Source: Halobacillus hunanensis (lineage in GTDB: Bacteria; Bacillota; Bacilli; Bacillales; Halobacillaceae). Taken from it: 64,000 bases of DNA. The translations under genes were made by a program, and so were the position numbers. Below the pieces are notes generated by a model that worked only from the letters and a program-made list of their open reading frames with translations, did no database searches and was not told the origin of the DNA. Of this stretch, positions 34,540 to 43,394 are shown piece by piece; position 1 is the first letter of the stretch; each line of letters starts with the position of its first letter. Location of the stretch: assembly GCF_900166655.1 (NCBI RefSeq), contig NZ_FVZB01000006.1:620001-684000 (forward strand), in the 5' to 3' direction.

Positions 34540-35055
34540 TCATTGGTTTTCATTTATTTTCAATACAAAAGCCTTTGAAATGGATCCGATAAACTCATCC
34601 CCTTTGTACCAACTAGCTATCAGTAAATAATGTTTTTTTGCGCCTTCTTCGTGAAGTGGAATTTTACTATCTTCAAGGCTATGATCTTCTAAGCTTGCTC
34701 CTGTACCGTTAAGTTCAACTTCTTGAACAAAATAACCCATTTTTGTCGGCTTTGGACCATCTACTTTTATTGAGATATCTTTACCTGCTTCAACATTTGC
34801 GGGGTGAATATTATCTGTTATTTCAAGTAAATCAATCCCCTCAAACATTGCCGATTGCTCTGTACAATTTTCTGCCCAACATTCTTTTACCAATTTGGCG
34901 GTAATTTCTTTATTTCCTTGACTTAAGGTGATGGTAGGTTTTTTCTCATCATTTCCTTTCTCCCCATTGGCGTTGGAATTATTTGAAGCCTTGGAATCAC
35001 CGGATTGACAAGCAGTTAAAAAGAGAATTAGCAATAAAAAAATCAGTTTTTTCAA
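34540..35055 (-). CDS. Lipoprotein
   Basis: A 171-residue lipoprotein from a TTG start with GGGGAGTACATA upstream. Signal peptide KKLIFLLLILFLTAC, with the lipobox LTAC. An Asn/Gly/Lys linker leads to a beta-rich domain with LVKECWAENCTEQSAMFEGI (two cysteines four residues apart that could form a disulfide) and VEAGKDISIKVDGPKPTKMG. Family not recognised; the same-size lipoprotein at 5828 has a similar layout. Probably first gene of a two-gene unit with the small membrane protein downstream. Confidence 0.7.
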   Translation of the reverse strand: MKKLIFLLLILFLTACQSGDSKASNNSNANGEKGNDEKKPTITLSQGNKEITAKLVKECWAENCTEQSAMFEGIDLLEITDNIHPANVEAGKDISIKVDGPKPTKMGYFVQEVELNGTGASLEDHSLEDSKIPLHEEGAKKHYLLIASWYKGDEFIGSISKAFVLKINENQ

Positions 35056-35111
35056 TATGTACTCCCCTTCAATCCCGATTTCAGAAATTCTTTTGTACCT
35101 TGAATATGCCC

Positions 35112-35309
35112 TTAAGAACTTTCGTCGTTTTTGTCTAGCAGCTTATCAACTCTTTCTTCCAACTGCCTTGATTTCTTACTCTGTTTCCTGAAGCTTACGA
35201 ATAGGAAAACTATAGATACAGGAACAGATAATAGCACTAAAAATAAAATTAATTGAACGATAGCATCTCCTGTATTAAAGCTGCTTTGACCTGCCACAAA
35301 TAAAAACAA
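35112..35309 (-). CDS. Small membrane protein, DUF4083-like
   Basis: A 65-residue protein with one long hydrophobic segment (residues 14-42) and a charged coiled-coil tail (RKQSKKSRQLEERVDKLLDK). This layout matches the DUF4083 family of small Bacillus membrane proteins. The start is TTG 35309, with GAGGAGG 7 bases upstream. Function unknown. Confidence 0.65.
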   Translation of the reverse strand: MFLFVAGQSSFNTGDAIVQLILFLVLLSVPVSIVFLFVSFRKQSKKSRQLEERVDKLLDKNDESS

Positions 35310-35375
35310 TAATCATCCTCCTCTAATTGTACACAATTATTCGATTAGCTCGCCCGTTATTGAAATTGATAGTAT

Positions 35376-35660
35376 TTATCCTTTATCCATCCTTTCAACT
35401 CTCCGCCTATGATTTAAATCTATCACAATATCTCCAATACCCATTGCCATAAATCCATTTAGTAAACCGAATAATGGAAGAGTTAAATCCCCATAACTAT
35501 TTGCAAAAGGAATCATAAAGAATACAAGTGTACTAAAGAAAACAAAAGCCATTCCTAATAAAAATAAAATTCTACCAACAAACAATATTATCCACTCCTG
35601 TAAAAGCATCAACTTTTCTAAACTGGAAAAAGCCACAATTCCAAAAATGAATTGTAGCAC
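35376..35660 (-). CDS. Small membrane protein
   Basis: A 94-residue frame with three hydrophobic segments and a basic tail (NHRRRVERMDKG). The GTG at 35660 has no clear ribosome site; an inner ATG at 35609 (MLLQEWIILFVGRILFLLGM) may be the real start, giving a 77-residue, two-TM protein. No family recognised. Confidence 0.5.
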   Translation of the reverse strand: MLQFIFGIVAFSSLEKLMLLQEWIILFVGRILFLLGMAFVFFSTLVFFMIPFANSYGDLTLPLFGLLNGFMAMGIGDIVIDLNHRRRVERMDKG

Positions 35661-35944
35661 ATATATAATATTGACGCAGACAATCTCGGCTCCTTTTATA
35701 ATTTACGAGTGTTGTAAAGGAATCAGTTCCTATAGGCTAATCTAAGGCGAAGATGTAGCTGATGCAAAGTTATGTTAGTCAGGTTAAATCCTGCTTGTAA
35801 TCCTAATGGAATTGATATCCATGTGATAATGAAATTAACAGTGCGATAAATCCACTTACATATTGTCCCTTTCATAGATTCTTGATAGAATTAACGTTTA
35901 TTCCTTCAGAGAGCACAAAAATACAGCAAGAGAGGGACATGCAT

Positions 35945-37327
35945 ATGAAACAGAAAACATCATTCTTTACCTACGCCTCTATCGGGACTATGCTCTTCGG
36001 GCTGTTTTTCGGAGCAGGAAATTTGATCTTTCCTATTCATCTGGGACAGCTCGCCGGAACTTCCTTTTGGCCTGCGTTAATTGGATTTCTTGTGACAGCC
36101 GTCGGTCTTCCATTTATGGGGATTCTGGCAATTGGATTGTCGGGCAGCCAGGGATTACACGATTTAGCGAGCCGAGTCCACCCTTTATTTGGAATAATAT
36201 TCTCTATCATTCTTTATTTAACCATCGGGCCGTTCTTCGCCATTCCAAGAACAGCGACTGTCCCTTTTGTAGTCGGCTTTGAACCGTTTATTCAGCCCGA
36301 ACAGAGCAGTCTGTGGCTTGCCCTGTTCAGTTTCCTGTTCTTTTCCATTGTCTATTATCTCTCACTGAACTCTGCAAAAGTTATGGATATCGTCGGAAAA
36401 TACTTAACCCCTTCTTTTTTACTGTTCTTATCTATTTTAATTATTACAGCCTTAGCTAAACCGATGGGCAGTTTCGGAGAACCGACAGGCGACTATGGAA
36501 CCCTGCCATTTATGACAGGGTTTACAGAGGGATATAACACGATGGATGCCCTCGGTGCGCTCGCATTCGGAATTGTCGTCATCCATGCCATTAAAAAAAT
36601 GGGGATTACCGATACGAAGGCGATTGCAAAAACGACTTGGAAATCAGGCTTATTTGCAATGGGACTAATGATGCTGATTTATGGATTAATTACGTACATG
36701 GGTGCCTCCAGTGTCTCAAGCGTTGGTAAACTTGAAAATGGAGGACTCATCTTTGCGGCTGTTTCCCAAAATTATTTCGGTGTGTCCGGTTCGATCTTAT
36801 TGGCAGTTATTATTATACTGGCATGTTTAAAAACGAGCATTGGATTAATCATCGCCTGCAGCGAATTTTTCCATACGATCTATCCCAAAATCAGCTACAA
36901 AACATTCGTACTGATTCTATCGTTGATGTCGTTTATGATCGCCAACTTTGGACTAACGAATATTATTCAATACGCCGTACCCGTGCTTATGTTCTTGTAC
37001 CCACTGGCTATCGTTCTAATCTTACTAGGTCTCAGCTCAAGTTTGTTTAAACATAAGCGCATGGTCTATGCCGGCGCTATGATTTTGACGTTTTTAGTAA
37101 GCATGATAGATGGCTATAATGCATTGGTGAAGACGCTCCCAGGCGTTGCCAATTCATTCTTTGAAGCCATCAGCCATTTCTATTATTCCTACCTGCCCCT
37201 GTACGATATCGGGCTTGGCTGGATTCTGCCGTCGCTCATCGGTGCCGTCATAGGTTACTTGTGGAAAGACGGAAATAAAACTCAATCTCCGGTTCTGCAT
37301 AGGAGTACCGAAAACCTTTCCCATTAA
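35945..37327 (+). CDS. brnQ: Branched-chain amino acid carrier
   Basis: A 460-residue, 12-TM Na+ (or H+) coupled importer for Leu, Ile and Val of the LIVCS family. The N-terminus FLFGAGNLIFP-like LFGLFFGAGNLIFPIHLGQ and the block GPFFAIPRTATVPFVVGFEP are diagnostic. I take ATG 35945 (MKQKTSFFTYASIG), with AGGG 8 bases upstream, not the frame start at 35882. A strong terminator follows. No T-box leader was recognised in the 285-base upstream gap. Single gene. Confidence 0.93.
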   Translation: MKQKTSFFTYASIGTMLFGLFFGAGNLIFPIHLGQLAGTSFWPALIGFLVTAVGLPFMGILAIGLSGSQGLHDLASRVHPLFGIIFSIILYLTIGPFFAIPRTATVPFVVGFEPFIQPEQSSLWLALFSFLFFSIVYYLSLNSAKVMDIVGKYLTPSFLLFLSILIITALAKPMGSFGEPTGDYGTLPFMTGFTEGYNTMDALGALAFGIVVIHAIKKMGITDTKAIAKTTWKSGLFAMGLMMLIYGLITYMGASSVSSVGKLENGGLIFAAVSQNYFGVSGSILLAVIIILACLKTSIGLIIACSEFFHTIYPKISYKTFVLILSLMSFMIANFGLTNIIQYAVPVLMFLYPLAIVLILLGLSSSLFKHKRMVYAGAMILTFLVSMIDGYNALVKTLPGVANSFFEAISHFYYSYLPLYDIGLGWILPSLIGAVIGYLWKDGNKTQSPVLHRSTENLSH

Positions 37328-37335
37328 AGAACACA

Positions 37336-37374
37336 GAAAAAGACCAAACCCTGAATGAAGGATTGGTCTTTTTC
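37336..37374 (+). terminator. Terminator of brnQ
   Basis: GAAAAAGACCAA pairs with TTGGTCTTTTTC. Usable in both directions. Confidence 0.88.
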
Positions 37375-37451
37375 TAATTTAACTAATTGGTATCGAGCCA
37401 TATAATAATAAAGAAAGAAGTATGACAACAGTTCTGTCTATTAAACTCCTA

Positions 37452-37850
37452 TTACTGAGAAGTAAGTCCGTCTTCCATTTTATATGCAGATCGCCAAGCC
37501 TTTTGACTAACTACAATTGACATCCAGAATATTAACAGAGCGATTACAGGATGAAATGCCCCCGCATGAGGTATATTGGCAGTAGCATACATTAGAATAA
37601 TTAGCGTAAATAACCCGAAACTCTGCCACTTCATGCTTGGTGTCAGCTTTCCCGGAAAGCTGAAAATCAGCATAAGAATTGGTACATATTCAAAGATTTT
37701 CACAAAATTCGTATGCTTAGTCCACTTAGCTGGATCCACAAAAATAGCAAATCCGGCTAGAAAAACTTGTATAGCAACAGTTAATACAAAAATCACTGCC
37801 AGAAAAAAGAATGTTTTCCTCCACAAACGCACCTTTCCTGTTATTTCCAA
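37452..37850 (-). CDS. Four-TM membrane protein, DUF6220-like
   Basis: A 132-residue protein with four hydrophobic segments. VAIQVFLAGFAIFVDPAKWT in the first part and the repeated pattern of the later helices (HPVIALLIFWMSIVVSQKAW) fit the DUF6220 group. It lies 25 bases downstream of the DUF4097 gene on the same strand and may be the last gene of that operon. The start (TTG 37850, GGGGAAG upstream) is uncertain; a GTG six codons on is possible. Confidence 0.65.
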   Translation of the reverse strand: MEITGKVRLWRKTFFFLAVIFVLTVAIQVFLAGFAIFVDPAKWTKHTNFVKIFEYVPILMLIFSFPGKLTPSMKWQSFGLFTLIILMYATANIPHAGAFHPVIALLIFWMSIVVSQKAWRSAYKMEDGLTSQ

Positions 37851-37875
37851 GACCTTCTTCCCCTTTCATAATCAA

Positions 37876-38676
37876 TTATTTTGCCACGTTAATATTCCCA
37901 TTGTTCGTTGTTAATTTTATTAGATTATCCCCATCACCAGTGACGGTGTTCCAGTTAGAACTACCGAAAACAGTCGCTTCGCCATTATCAGTTTTGATAT
38001 CCAAAACTGCATTTGTCGGCTCTTTATCCGTTTCAATTTCAATATTTCCGTTATCAGACTCCAATGTGATTGGACGATCCAAGTGATTTGTTTTAAGATA
38101 AATTTCGCCGTTGTTTACTTCGCCGTTAATTTTGCCTTCGATATTTTCAAGAGAAATCACTCCGTTATCTGCCTCAACATTTAACATAGTCGCTGCGATA
38201 TTGTTCATTTCAATATGGCCATTATCCGCTTCGGCTTTGACATTGTTTATGCTTAACTGCTCAGCCTGAAAACTTCCATTGTCAATGTCAACCTGCAATG
38301 AATCATATACTTTTTCAGGCAAATATACTTTCAACGTTAAAGATGTTCCAACAAAATTAAAGATATCAAACATTCTTTCATCCCTTAGTTTGATCGATAA
38401 TGTGCTGCCTGCCACATTGGCGGATAAATAATTTTCAATCTCCTCAGAACTGGTTCCAGTCAGCTCCACTTTTGTCGTTGAATCCTCAGTAGAAATGATT
38501 TCCACCTCGTCGTTATTTGCACTGATTTCAATGTCTGTAATGTTATTATCCGAAAATGTTTTCTCTTCACTAACTGAAGCAGAATCATTTAATGATTGAA
38601 ATGAAATTAAACTCCCAAGTGCACCAACCACCAATAGAACTAAAGCGATTATCGATATTTTTTTAGTATTAGTCAT
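37876..38676 (-). CDS. DUF4097 family membrane-anchored beta-helix protein
   Basis: A 266-residue protein with one N-terminal membrane anchor (residues 8-27) and a repetitive beta-helix domain outside (DUF4097, adhesin-like; B. subtilis LiaG is related). Repeats of the form V-x-x-D-N-G-x-I-x-x-x-N are easy to see: KAEADNGHIEMNNI, NVEADNGVISLENI, GEVNNGEIYLKTNH, LESDNGNIEIET, IKTDNGEATVFG and LTTNNGNINV. It overlaps the DUF1700 gene by 8 bases. With PadR and DUF1700 it makes the common Firmicute envelope-related module. Precise role unknown. Confidence 0.88.
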   Translation of the reverse strand: MTNTKKISIIALVLLVVGALGSLISFQSLNDSASVSEEKTFSDNNITDIEISANNDEVEIISTEDSTTKVELTGTSSEEIENYLSANVAGSTLSIKLRDERMFDIFNFVGTSLTLKVYLPEKVYDSLQVDIDNGSFQAEQLSINNVKAEADNGHIEMNNIAATMLNVEADNGVISLENIEGKINGEVNNGEIYLKTNHLDRPITLESDNGNIEIETDKEPTNAVLDIKTDNGEATVFGSSNWNTVTGDGDNLIKLTTNNGNINVAK

Positions 38677-39229
38677 GCTCTAAACCTCCCTTCACAAGTG
38701 AAACGTTGTATTTTAAATAACGTACAAATAGATTTTTCAGTACCTTTGTCACGTATAACATGCCCATTGCAATGAACAAGCCAATTCCACAAAGCATTAA
38801 TGAGAAGAACAGGTCAAAAAATTCGAACGTTCCTGGATTAATGATTACAGAAAACACGAGCAATAATGGGGAGGAAATAAATGCAACCCCTGTCCACCAT
38901 CCTGCAAATACCAATGCCAGTAATGCAACAAACGGTCCAAACACGATTACAAAATTAAAAAATCCTAACCCTATAACGGCCCATACGGCACGGAAAATAT
39001 TAGTCGTAGTTGCTGTGGCCTCCACTTTTTCGATACGGGAAGTTGCAACCAGTTCTTTGGATATCTGCTTTGGTGATCCAAGAGATTCAGAAATTTGCTC
39101 TTCTGTTTTGCCATCTGTTAAGCCAATGGAAAAATGCTCTTCAAAATCGTGCATAATATCCTCACGCTCTTCGTGAGAGAGCTTTTTCAGTCCTTTTTCA
39201 AGACTCGTCAGGAATTGTTTTTTATTCAT
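38669..39229 (-). CDS. DUF1700 (HAAS-domain) membrane protein
   Basis: A 186-residue protein. The N-terminal 65 residues are the HAAS signalling domain ([20 protein letters not shown], then [20 protein letters not shown] and [11 protein letters not shown]). Three or four membrane helices follow. This family is usually coupled to a PadR regulator and a DUF4097 protein, as here: it overlaps both neighbours by 8 bases. It may pass membrane or envelope signals; inference from the family. Confidence 0.9.
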   Translation of the reverse strand: MNKKQFLTSLEKGLKKLSHEEREDIMHDFEEHFSIGLTDGKTEEQISESLGSPKQISKELVATSRIEKVEATATTTNIFRAVWAVIGLGFFNFVIVFGPFVALLALVFAGWWTGVAFISSPLLLVFSVIINPGTFEFFDLFFSLMLCGIGLFIAMGMLYVTKVLKNLFVRYLKYNVSLVKGGLEHD

Positions 39230-39545
39230 TTAAATCTCCTTCCTTTATTAGTTGATTTACTCCTTCTGAAAACTGCTTCCACTCTTCGTTAAGAACTTGA
39301 AGATGGTCTCTGCCTTGATCGGTGAGCTTGTAATATTTTCGAGAGGGACCCTCTTTTGACTCCTGTAAATAAGTCGTCAAGTAACCCTCTTTTTTTAGTC
39401 TCCTCAGCAATGGATATACGGAGCCTTCAGAAATAACTATCTGATCCGAAATTTTTTGAACGATCTCATATCCATAACGATCCTGCTTATATAGCAGTGC
39501 CAGTACGCATAGTTCTAATGCTCCTTTTTTAAACTGTATGTTCAT
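39222..39545 (-). CDS. PadR family regulator
   Basis: A 107-residue winged-helix repressor. Key segments: [60 protein letters not shown] and [18 protein letters not shown]. First gene of a three- or four-gene operon with the DUF1700 and DUF4097 genes; the overlaps imply coupled translation. Inverted repeats upstream (39567-39585 and 39598-39648) may be its operators. Confidence 0.92.
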   Translation of the reverse strand: MNIQFKKGALELCVLALLYKQDRYGYEIVQKISDQIVISEGSVYPLLRRLKKEGYLTTYLQESKEGPSRKYYKLTDQGRDHLQVLNEEWKQFSEGVNQLIKEGDLNE

Positions 39546-39566
39546 TGGATGTTCACCTCATTTAAC

Positions 39567-39585
39567 TACTGTTCATTAAACAGTA
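39567..39585. promoter_or_regulatory. Inverted repeat upstream of padR
   Basis: TACTGTT and AACAGTA, 5 bases apart, 22 bases before the PadR start. A candidate PadR operator. Confidence 0.4.
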
Positions 39586-39597
39586 CTGTAATATAAA

Positions 39598-39648
39598 AGT
39601 ACCTTGCAAAGAAAATGTACCACACACTACTGTCCATTGCAAGGTACT
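39598..39648. repeat. Wide 12-bp inverted repeat upstream of padR
   Basis: AGTACCTTGCAA (39598-39609) and TTGCAAGGTACT (39637-39648) are exact complements, 27 bases apart. Either two operator half-sites for looping or a transcript hairpin. Confidence 0.5.
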
Positions 39649-39867
39649 ATATAAAATATTTATTCCCCCCCTCCTTCTTCAATAATCTGACTCAATTTAG
39701 AAGGAAGTACTTTTCGTACAGCGCACGTCCGATTACTTTTTAATACTTTCGCAGTTTGCCTAATTTATAACTGTTTCGCAATATTACCCTTTAGCTGGAT
39801 TAAGACAAAAAATGGACTGTGGTTGTAATAAATGACTGAAAACAAAAAGCATTTTTCTTCGTTACCT

Positions 39868-40296
39868 TCATTTATTCTTTTCTAAAAAATCTTCTTGTAG
39901 TAATGAGTACATGTATAAGTCATCAAATTTGCCTGCTGTTCGCTCCTATTTTCTTAGTAGACCTTCACGAACAAAATTATGTTTTTCCAATAGTTTTAGA
40001 GTGGCAATTCCTTTGTTCCAGAAACCCCGATGTAACTCATAACCAATCTCAGCGCGATAATTTTGCTTACTTATATTTATAAATCCACATAACATTTTCT
40101 GACCCCTTTAAGGTTATTCCCCCTCTTATTCCTGTATTTCCCCTCAAGATTCTCTCATACCATTGTAATTCTTCATGGGTCTCTTTCTTGGATATGAAAG
40201 GGGCCAAACCCATGTATTTTACTACCTCAGGGTCCGGTAGGTATGTATAACGTCCGCTGATTGTACTTGTTTTAGAAACAATCTATCTGTCTCCAT
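39868..40296 (-). pseudogene. Decayed RimJ-type GNAT acetyltransferase gene
   Basis: Reading the minus strand, METDRLFLKQVQSADVIHTY comes first, then in another frame DPEVVKYMGLAPFISKKETH and GNTGIRGGITLKGSENV, then in a third frame GFINISKQNYRAEIGYELHR and GFWNKGIATLKLLEKHNFVREG, a stop (TAG), and FDDLYMYSLLQEDF. The acetyl-CoA loop region is fused directly to LKLLEKHNFVREG, so about 30 residues have been deleted. At least two frameshifts, one stop and one deletion: a true pseudogene. Confidence 0.8.
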
Positions 40297-40371
40297 AACT
40301 GAAAATTTTTCAGGAAAATAAAATGATCTGCTTTGCAAAGGTTTTCTCCTAAAAACTTACCTTTGGTTTTC

Positions 40372-40622
40372 TACAAACTGTTGCTTCTTTCGTAGGGTCC
40401 TGTAATGTCTTTTTCGAATACTCGGCTAATATCTTCCGGCTTAATTCCGATTACCGTATCCTAAATTAAAAGCCGCTTTTCTTTGCGGTCTTCCTGAAAT
40501 TGCACGGAAGTTTCCCCTTCTTCACCTGTATGCTGAATCTTATCCATCTCAAACCGAATTTGCTAATTAATAAAGGGTTTAGCATATTTTTTCACACATT
40601 ATTAATAGCTTTACCTAACTGT
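40372..40622 (-). pseudogene. BceS/GraS-type histidine kinase remnant, C-terminal part
   Basis: The ATPase end of a peptide-sensing histidine kinase. On the minus strand it reads VKKYAKPFIN, stop, QIRFEMDKIQHTGEEGETSV, a stop, and DTVIGIKPEDISRVFEKDIT (the G1 box region, normally D-T-G-I-G-I), then TAG. The N-box part (about 50 residues) is missing. The IS21 element inserted at its upstream edge. Upstream half of the same gene lies at 43132-43283. Confidence 0.75.
40618..40622. repeat. Target-site duplication, left copy (ACTGT)
   Basis: ACTGT abuts the left end of the IS21 element. The right copy is 43132-43136. Confidence 0.75.
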
Positions 40623-40658
40623 TGTGACCGTCAAGTAAAATGACACAATTTCTGCTTG

Positions 40659-41423
40659 TTAATTTGAAACACTTTGCTGCCCAAATATGGTTTTTCGGTG
40701 CTTCATTCGCCAACTGTCTTCATTTAAATGAATGATTTCCACTCGATGTAATATACGATCTAGAATCGCGGTTGTAATTGCCTGATCTCCTAATAATTCA
40801 CCCCATTCTTTAGGGCCTTTATTGGACGTTAATATAATCGATGTTTGATTGTACAGATCATTGATCAAATGAAAAAACATATTGGATTCCTGTTTGTCCA
40901 TTGCCATAAACATTAAATCGTCAATGATAACTAGATCTGCTTCTCGTATTCTCTTCATTCTCGTTTTCGATTTCCTTGTGATTTCTTCTGTCTTTAATAC
41001 ATGAATGAGGTCACCCATCGTAGTAAAAATCACTTTATATCCTTGATTGAGAGCCTCAATGCCTAGCCCAATCGATAGGTGGGTTTTGCCGACACCTGGC
41101 GGTCCAAGGAAAATAATATTATATAGCTGCTCCATCCACGTTAAGTCCTTTAACTGATTTAGTTTCTTTGAACTTAATGCTTTCTGTTCTTTTAAATCGT
41201 ATTCTTCCAGAGTGCTGAAAAACGGGAACGTTGCCCATTTAAACCGTTTCTCTAATAGCTTTTCTTCTCTGCGCTTTTGTTCATAGGTTGCCACATCCAG
41301 GAGAAACTGAGTAAAGGATGCGTCCTTTTGCTCAGCTTCTCTTATGAGTGTAGGAAGATGGTTAGCTGTTTCGGTCAGGCGGAGGGTTTTCATCAAATCT
41401 TGTAATTGATTCAGCTGACTCAA
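40659..41423 (-). CDS. istB: IS21-family helper ATPase IstB
   Basis: A 254-residue AAA+ ATPase that helps the IS21 transposase select targets. The Walker A motif is FLGPPGVGKTHLSIGLG, Walker B ADLVIIDDLMFM, with the sensor region SIILTSNKGPKEWGELLGD and the conserved RILHRVEIIHLNEDSWRMKH at the end. It overlaps istA by 4 bases (ATGA type), the usual coupled arrangement. Confidence 0.95.
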   Translation of the reverse strand: MSQLNQLQDLMKTLRLTETANHLPTLIREAEQKDASFTQFLLDVATYEQKRREEKLLEKRFKWATFPFFSTLEEYDLKEQKALSSKKLNQLKDLTWMEQLYNIIFLGPPGVGKTHLSIGLGIEALNQGYKVIFTTMGDLIHVLKTEEITRKSKTRMKRIREADLVIIDDLMFMAMDKQESNMFFHLINDLYNQTSIILTSNKGPKEWGELLGDQAITTAILDRILHRVEIIHLNEDSWRMKHRKTIFGQQSVSN

Positions 41424-42988
41424 TTAGACTCACCCTCCAATATTTCAGTATAGGCATTTACTGTTCTCTTTTGGGCTTCCGTATCCATGAGCCAGCCTGA
41501 AATCTTATTTATTGATGATACAGCCCGGGCGTTATCGTTTACTGTATCATCAGCTTGGCGTTGTCGTTTGATGTATGAAACGATATCGCTAAAATCTGTC
41601 GCACTATAAAGATTTCTTTTCACACATTCTTTCAGTGCTGCTGATAAGATTGCCCCATTGTTCTCCTTTGTCTGCTTTAAAATAATTTGCAGCTGATCTC
41701 TAATATACCGAGGGTAGTTTTGCCGGATGATATTGAGATAGTCGTATGCGGAATCTACCTCTTCAAACCGTTTCGCAACCGTATCCATAAATGCATTGAT
41801 GCCTTTTGTCCGATCGCGCGAATGGCTTCTATCCTTCACTAATTGGCCTTTTCCTTCAGGGATAGTGTGTTTTGCAATCAATTCTCCTGTATCGGTAATA
41901 TAGATAAATAGTTGTTTATCTTCCGTTTCCTTGATACCGACGGTATCATATTTATGGAATGTTCCAAGTGGAAGAGAATACCGATTCGACAAATAACGAA
42001 TTGTATTGTCCTTATGGACGCTTCTTGTTATACTATTTTCATAATTGCTTTTGATAGTTAATTTTTCTGTGACTGGTCTCAAGTGTTGCTTTTCCAAGGA
42101 GAACACTTCGACCGGTCTTTTTTTTGTTGTGTTATGGATTTTATAGTTCCCTGTTCGGTTTAGCCACTGCCAACCCTGCTCATTCCAGGAATCAATGTTG
42201 TGAAACACTCTATGTCTCGCAAAGTTATGCTTGATAAAGCCAACCACATTTTCAATTTTCCCTTTACTTTCTGGGTCAGCTTTTCTACAAACCCGAAGGT
42301 TTAAACGCCTGGTTTCCTTATAATGTTGAAACTCTTTCGTTAAGATAAGATCCCCGCCATTTTCACTGACCACGATTAAATTATCCTGATCATAAACGAT
42401 TTCTCTTGGGATTCCGCCATACCACCGAAATGCATCTTCATGTGCTTCCATCACATCCTGGGTAGTGAAAGGTCGGTCTAACCATTTTTTATATTTGTAT
42501 CTCGAGTTAGACAAAACAAATGCGATAAAGCTTAGCTTCACCCCTTGATTGTCAGGTGTTCTTTGTTTTGTATGACCAAAATCAACCTGCATTTGTTCTC
42601 CCATTGGCTGGTCAGGAATAGCTTCATAATTCCGTGGTAGAGTCTCTTTCTCTATTCTATATTCAGTACGTAATTCTCTAACGTAAGCACGAACAGTGCT
42701 CTCGCCAATCTCCAGTGATTCATACCTTTCCTGTAACCAATCTTGCACTTGTGCTGCCGACATATCAGGATGTTCTCTCAGCCAGGATAAAATTAACGCT
42801 TTGTAAGGATCTAACTTTTTCTCTCTCGTTTTTATACTTTCTACCCATTCGGCCATCTCCGAAGGAGACTTCTGAAGGTTGCGGTACACCGTTGATCTTG
42901 ATACCCCCAACTTTTCCGCCACCTTCGATTTACTAAACCCTTGCTTAATTAACTGTTGAATCTCCATATACATTTCCCACTTATCCAC
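41420..42988 (-). CDS. istA: IS21-family transposase IstA
   Basis: A DDE transposase of about 522 residues. The N-terminal HTH is IQQLIKQGFSKSKVAEKLGV then SRSTVYRNLQKSP. The catalytic domain has MQVDFGHTKQR (first Asp), REIVYDQDNLIVV (second Asp) and DPESKGKIENVVGFIKHNF (Glu). The C-terminal Mu-type domain follows. I mark the GTG at 42988 (VDKWEMYMEI) as the start because a GGAGG site lies 11 bases before it; ATG codons at 43006 and 43036 are alternatives. Confidence 0.93.
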   Translation of the reverse strand: MDKWEMYMEIQQLIKQGFSKSKVAEKLGVSRSTVYRNLQKSPSEMAEWVESIKTREKKLDPYKALILSWLREHPDMSAAQVQDWLQERYESLEIGESTVRAYVRELRTEYRIEKETLPRNYEAIPDQPMGEQMQVDFGHTKQRTPDNQGVKLSFIAFVLSNSRYKYKKWLDRPFTTQDVMEAHEDAFRWYGGIPREIVYDQDNLIVVSENGGDLILTKEFQHYKETRRLNLRVCRKADPESKGKIENVVGFIKHNFARHRVFHNIDSWNEQGWQWLNRTGNYKIHNTTKKRPVEVFSLEKQHLRPVTEKLTIKSNYENSITRSVHKDNTIRYLSNRYSLPLGTFHKYDTVGIKETEDKQLFIYITDTGELIAKHTIPEGKGQLVKDRSHSRDRTKGINAFMDTVAKRFEEVDSAYDYLNIIRQNYPRYIRDQLQIILKQTKENNGAILSAALKECVKRNLYSATDFSDIVSYIKRQRQADDTVNDNARAVSSINKISGWLMDTEAQKRTVNAYTEILEGESN

Positions 42989-43131
42989 CTTTTCTGCGCC
43001 CTCCATTGATGTCTGTATAATAATCTTACATATCATACAATGGGAGAACTATATATTTTACTGGTATATTTGGGTAAATAAGTGTTTCTTCTAATCTAGC
43101 GGAAACTGTCTACTTTAGTTTAGCAGTCACA

Positions 43132-43136
43132 ACTGT
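43132..43136. repeat. Target-site duplication, right copy (ACTGT)
   Basis: Matches the left copy at 40618-40622. Confidence 0.75.
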
Positions 43137-43283
43137 ACCTCTGTAATGAAATAGTCTTTGGAAAATGAATCAATTCGGGAACAGTAAAGAGCCTGCTCCA
43201 CATAATTTTCGATTTTATCCAGTCCATCTTCAAACTTGTCGACTCGGGAGATGTTTTCCCATAGTTTCCTTTGTTTTGTACCC
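43132..43283 (-). pseudogene. BceS/GraS-type histidine kinase remnant, N-terminal side
   Basis: On the minus strand a clean frame reads QRKLWENISRVDKFEDGLDK then IENYVEQALYCSRIDSFSKD and YFITEVQ, which is the dimerisation region of BceS-like sensor kinases, up to the IS21 edge. Joined across the element (removing one ACTGT) it continues LGKAINNV and the remnant at 40372-40622. The sensor helices at the start of the gene are missing. Confidence 0.7.
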
Positions 43284-43287
43284 GATT

Positions 43288-43335
43288 ATATAATTAAGAC
43301 AGGGCATTTAAGTCTCTGCCCTGTCTTAATTATAT
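43288..43335. terminator. 18-bp perfect hairpin
   Basis: ATATAATTAAGACAGGGC pairs exactly with 43318-43335 across a 12-base loop. It lies downstream of the MFS gene and probably ends its transcript in both directions. Confidence 0.75.
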
Positions 43336-43394
43336 ATGCAAAAATCTTTCGTATCCTTTCATTAATTAAATGGAGAAAATTGAAGGTCTGATGT

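Larger units (their letters stand above)
40623..43131 (-). mobile_element. IS21-family insertion sequence, complete
   Basis: A 2509-bp element with both genes (istA, istB) and imperfect terminal inverted repeats: the left end starts TGTGACCGTC and the right end, read inward, TGTGACTGCT, with more matches for about 33 bases (ending TTTCTGC and TTTCCGC). ACTGT is duplicated at both edges. Both genes are open, so the copy may be active. It sits in a decayed histidine kinase gene. Confidence 0.88.
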
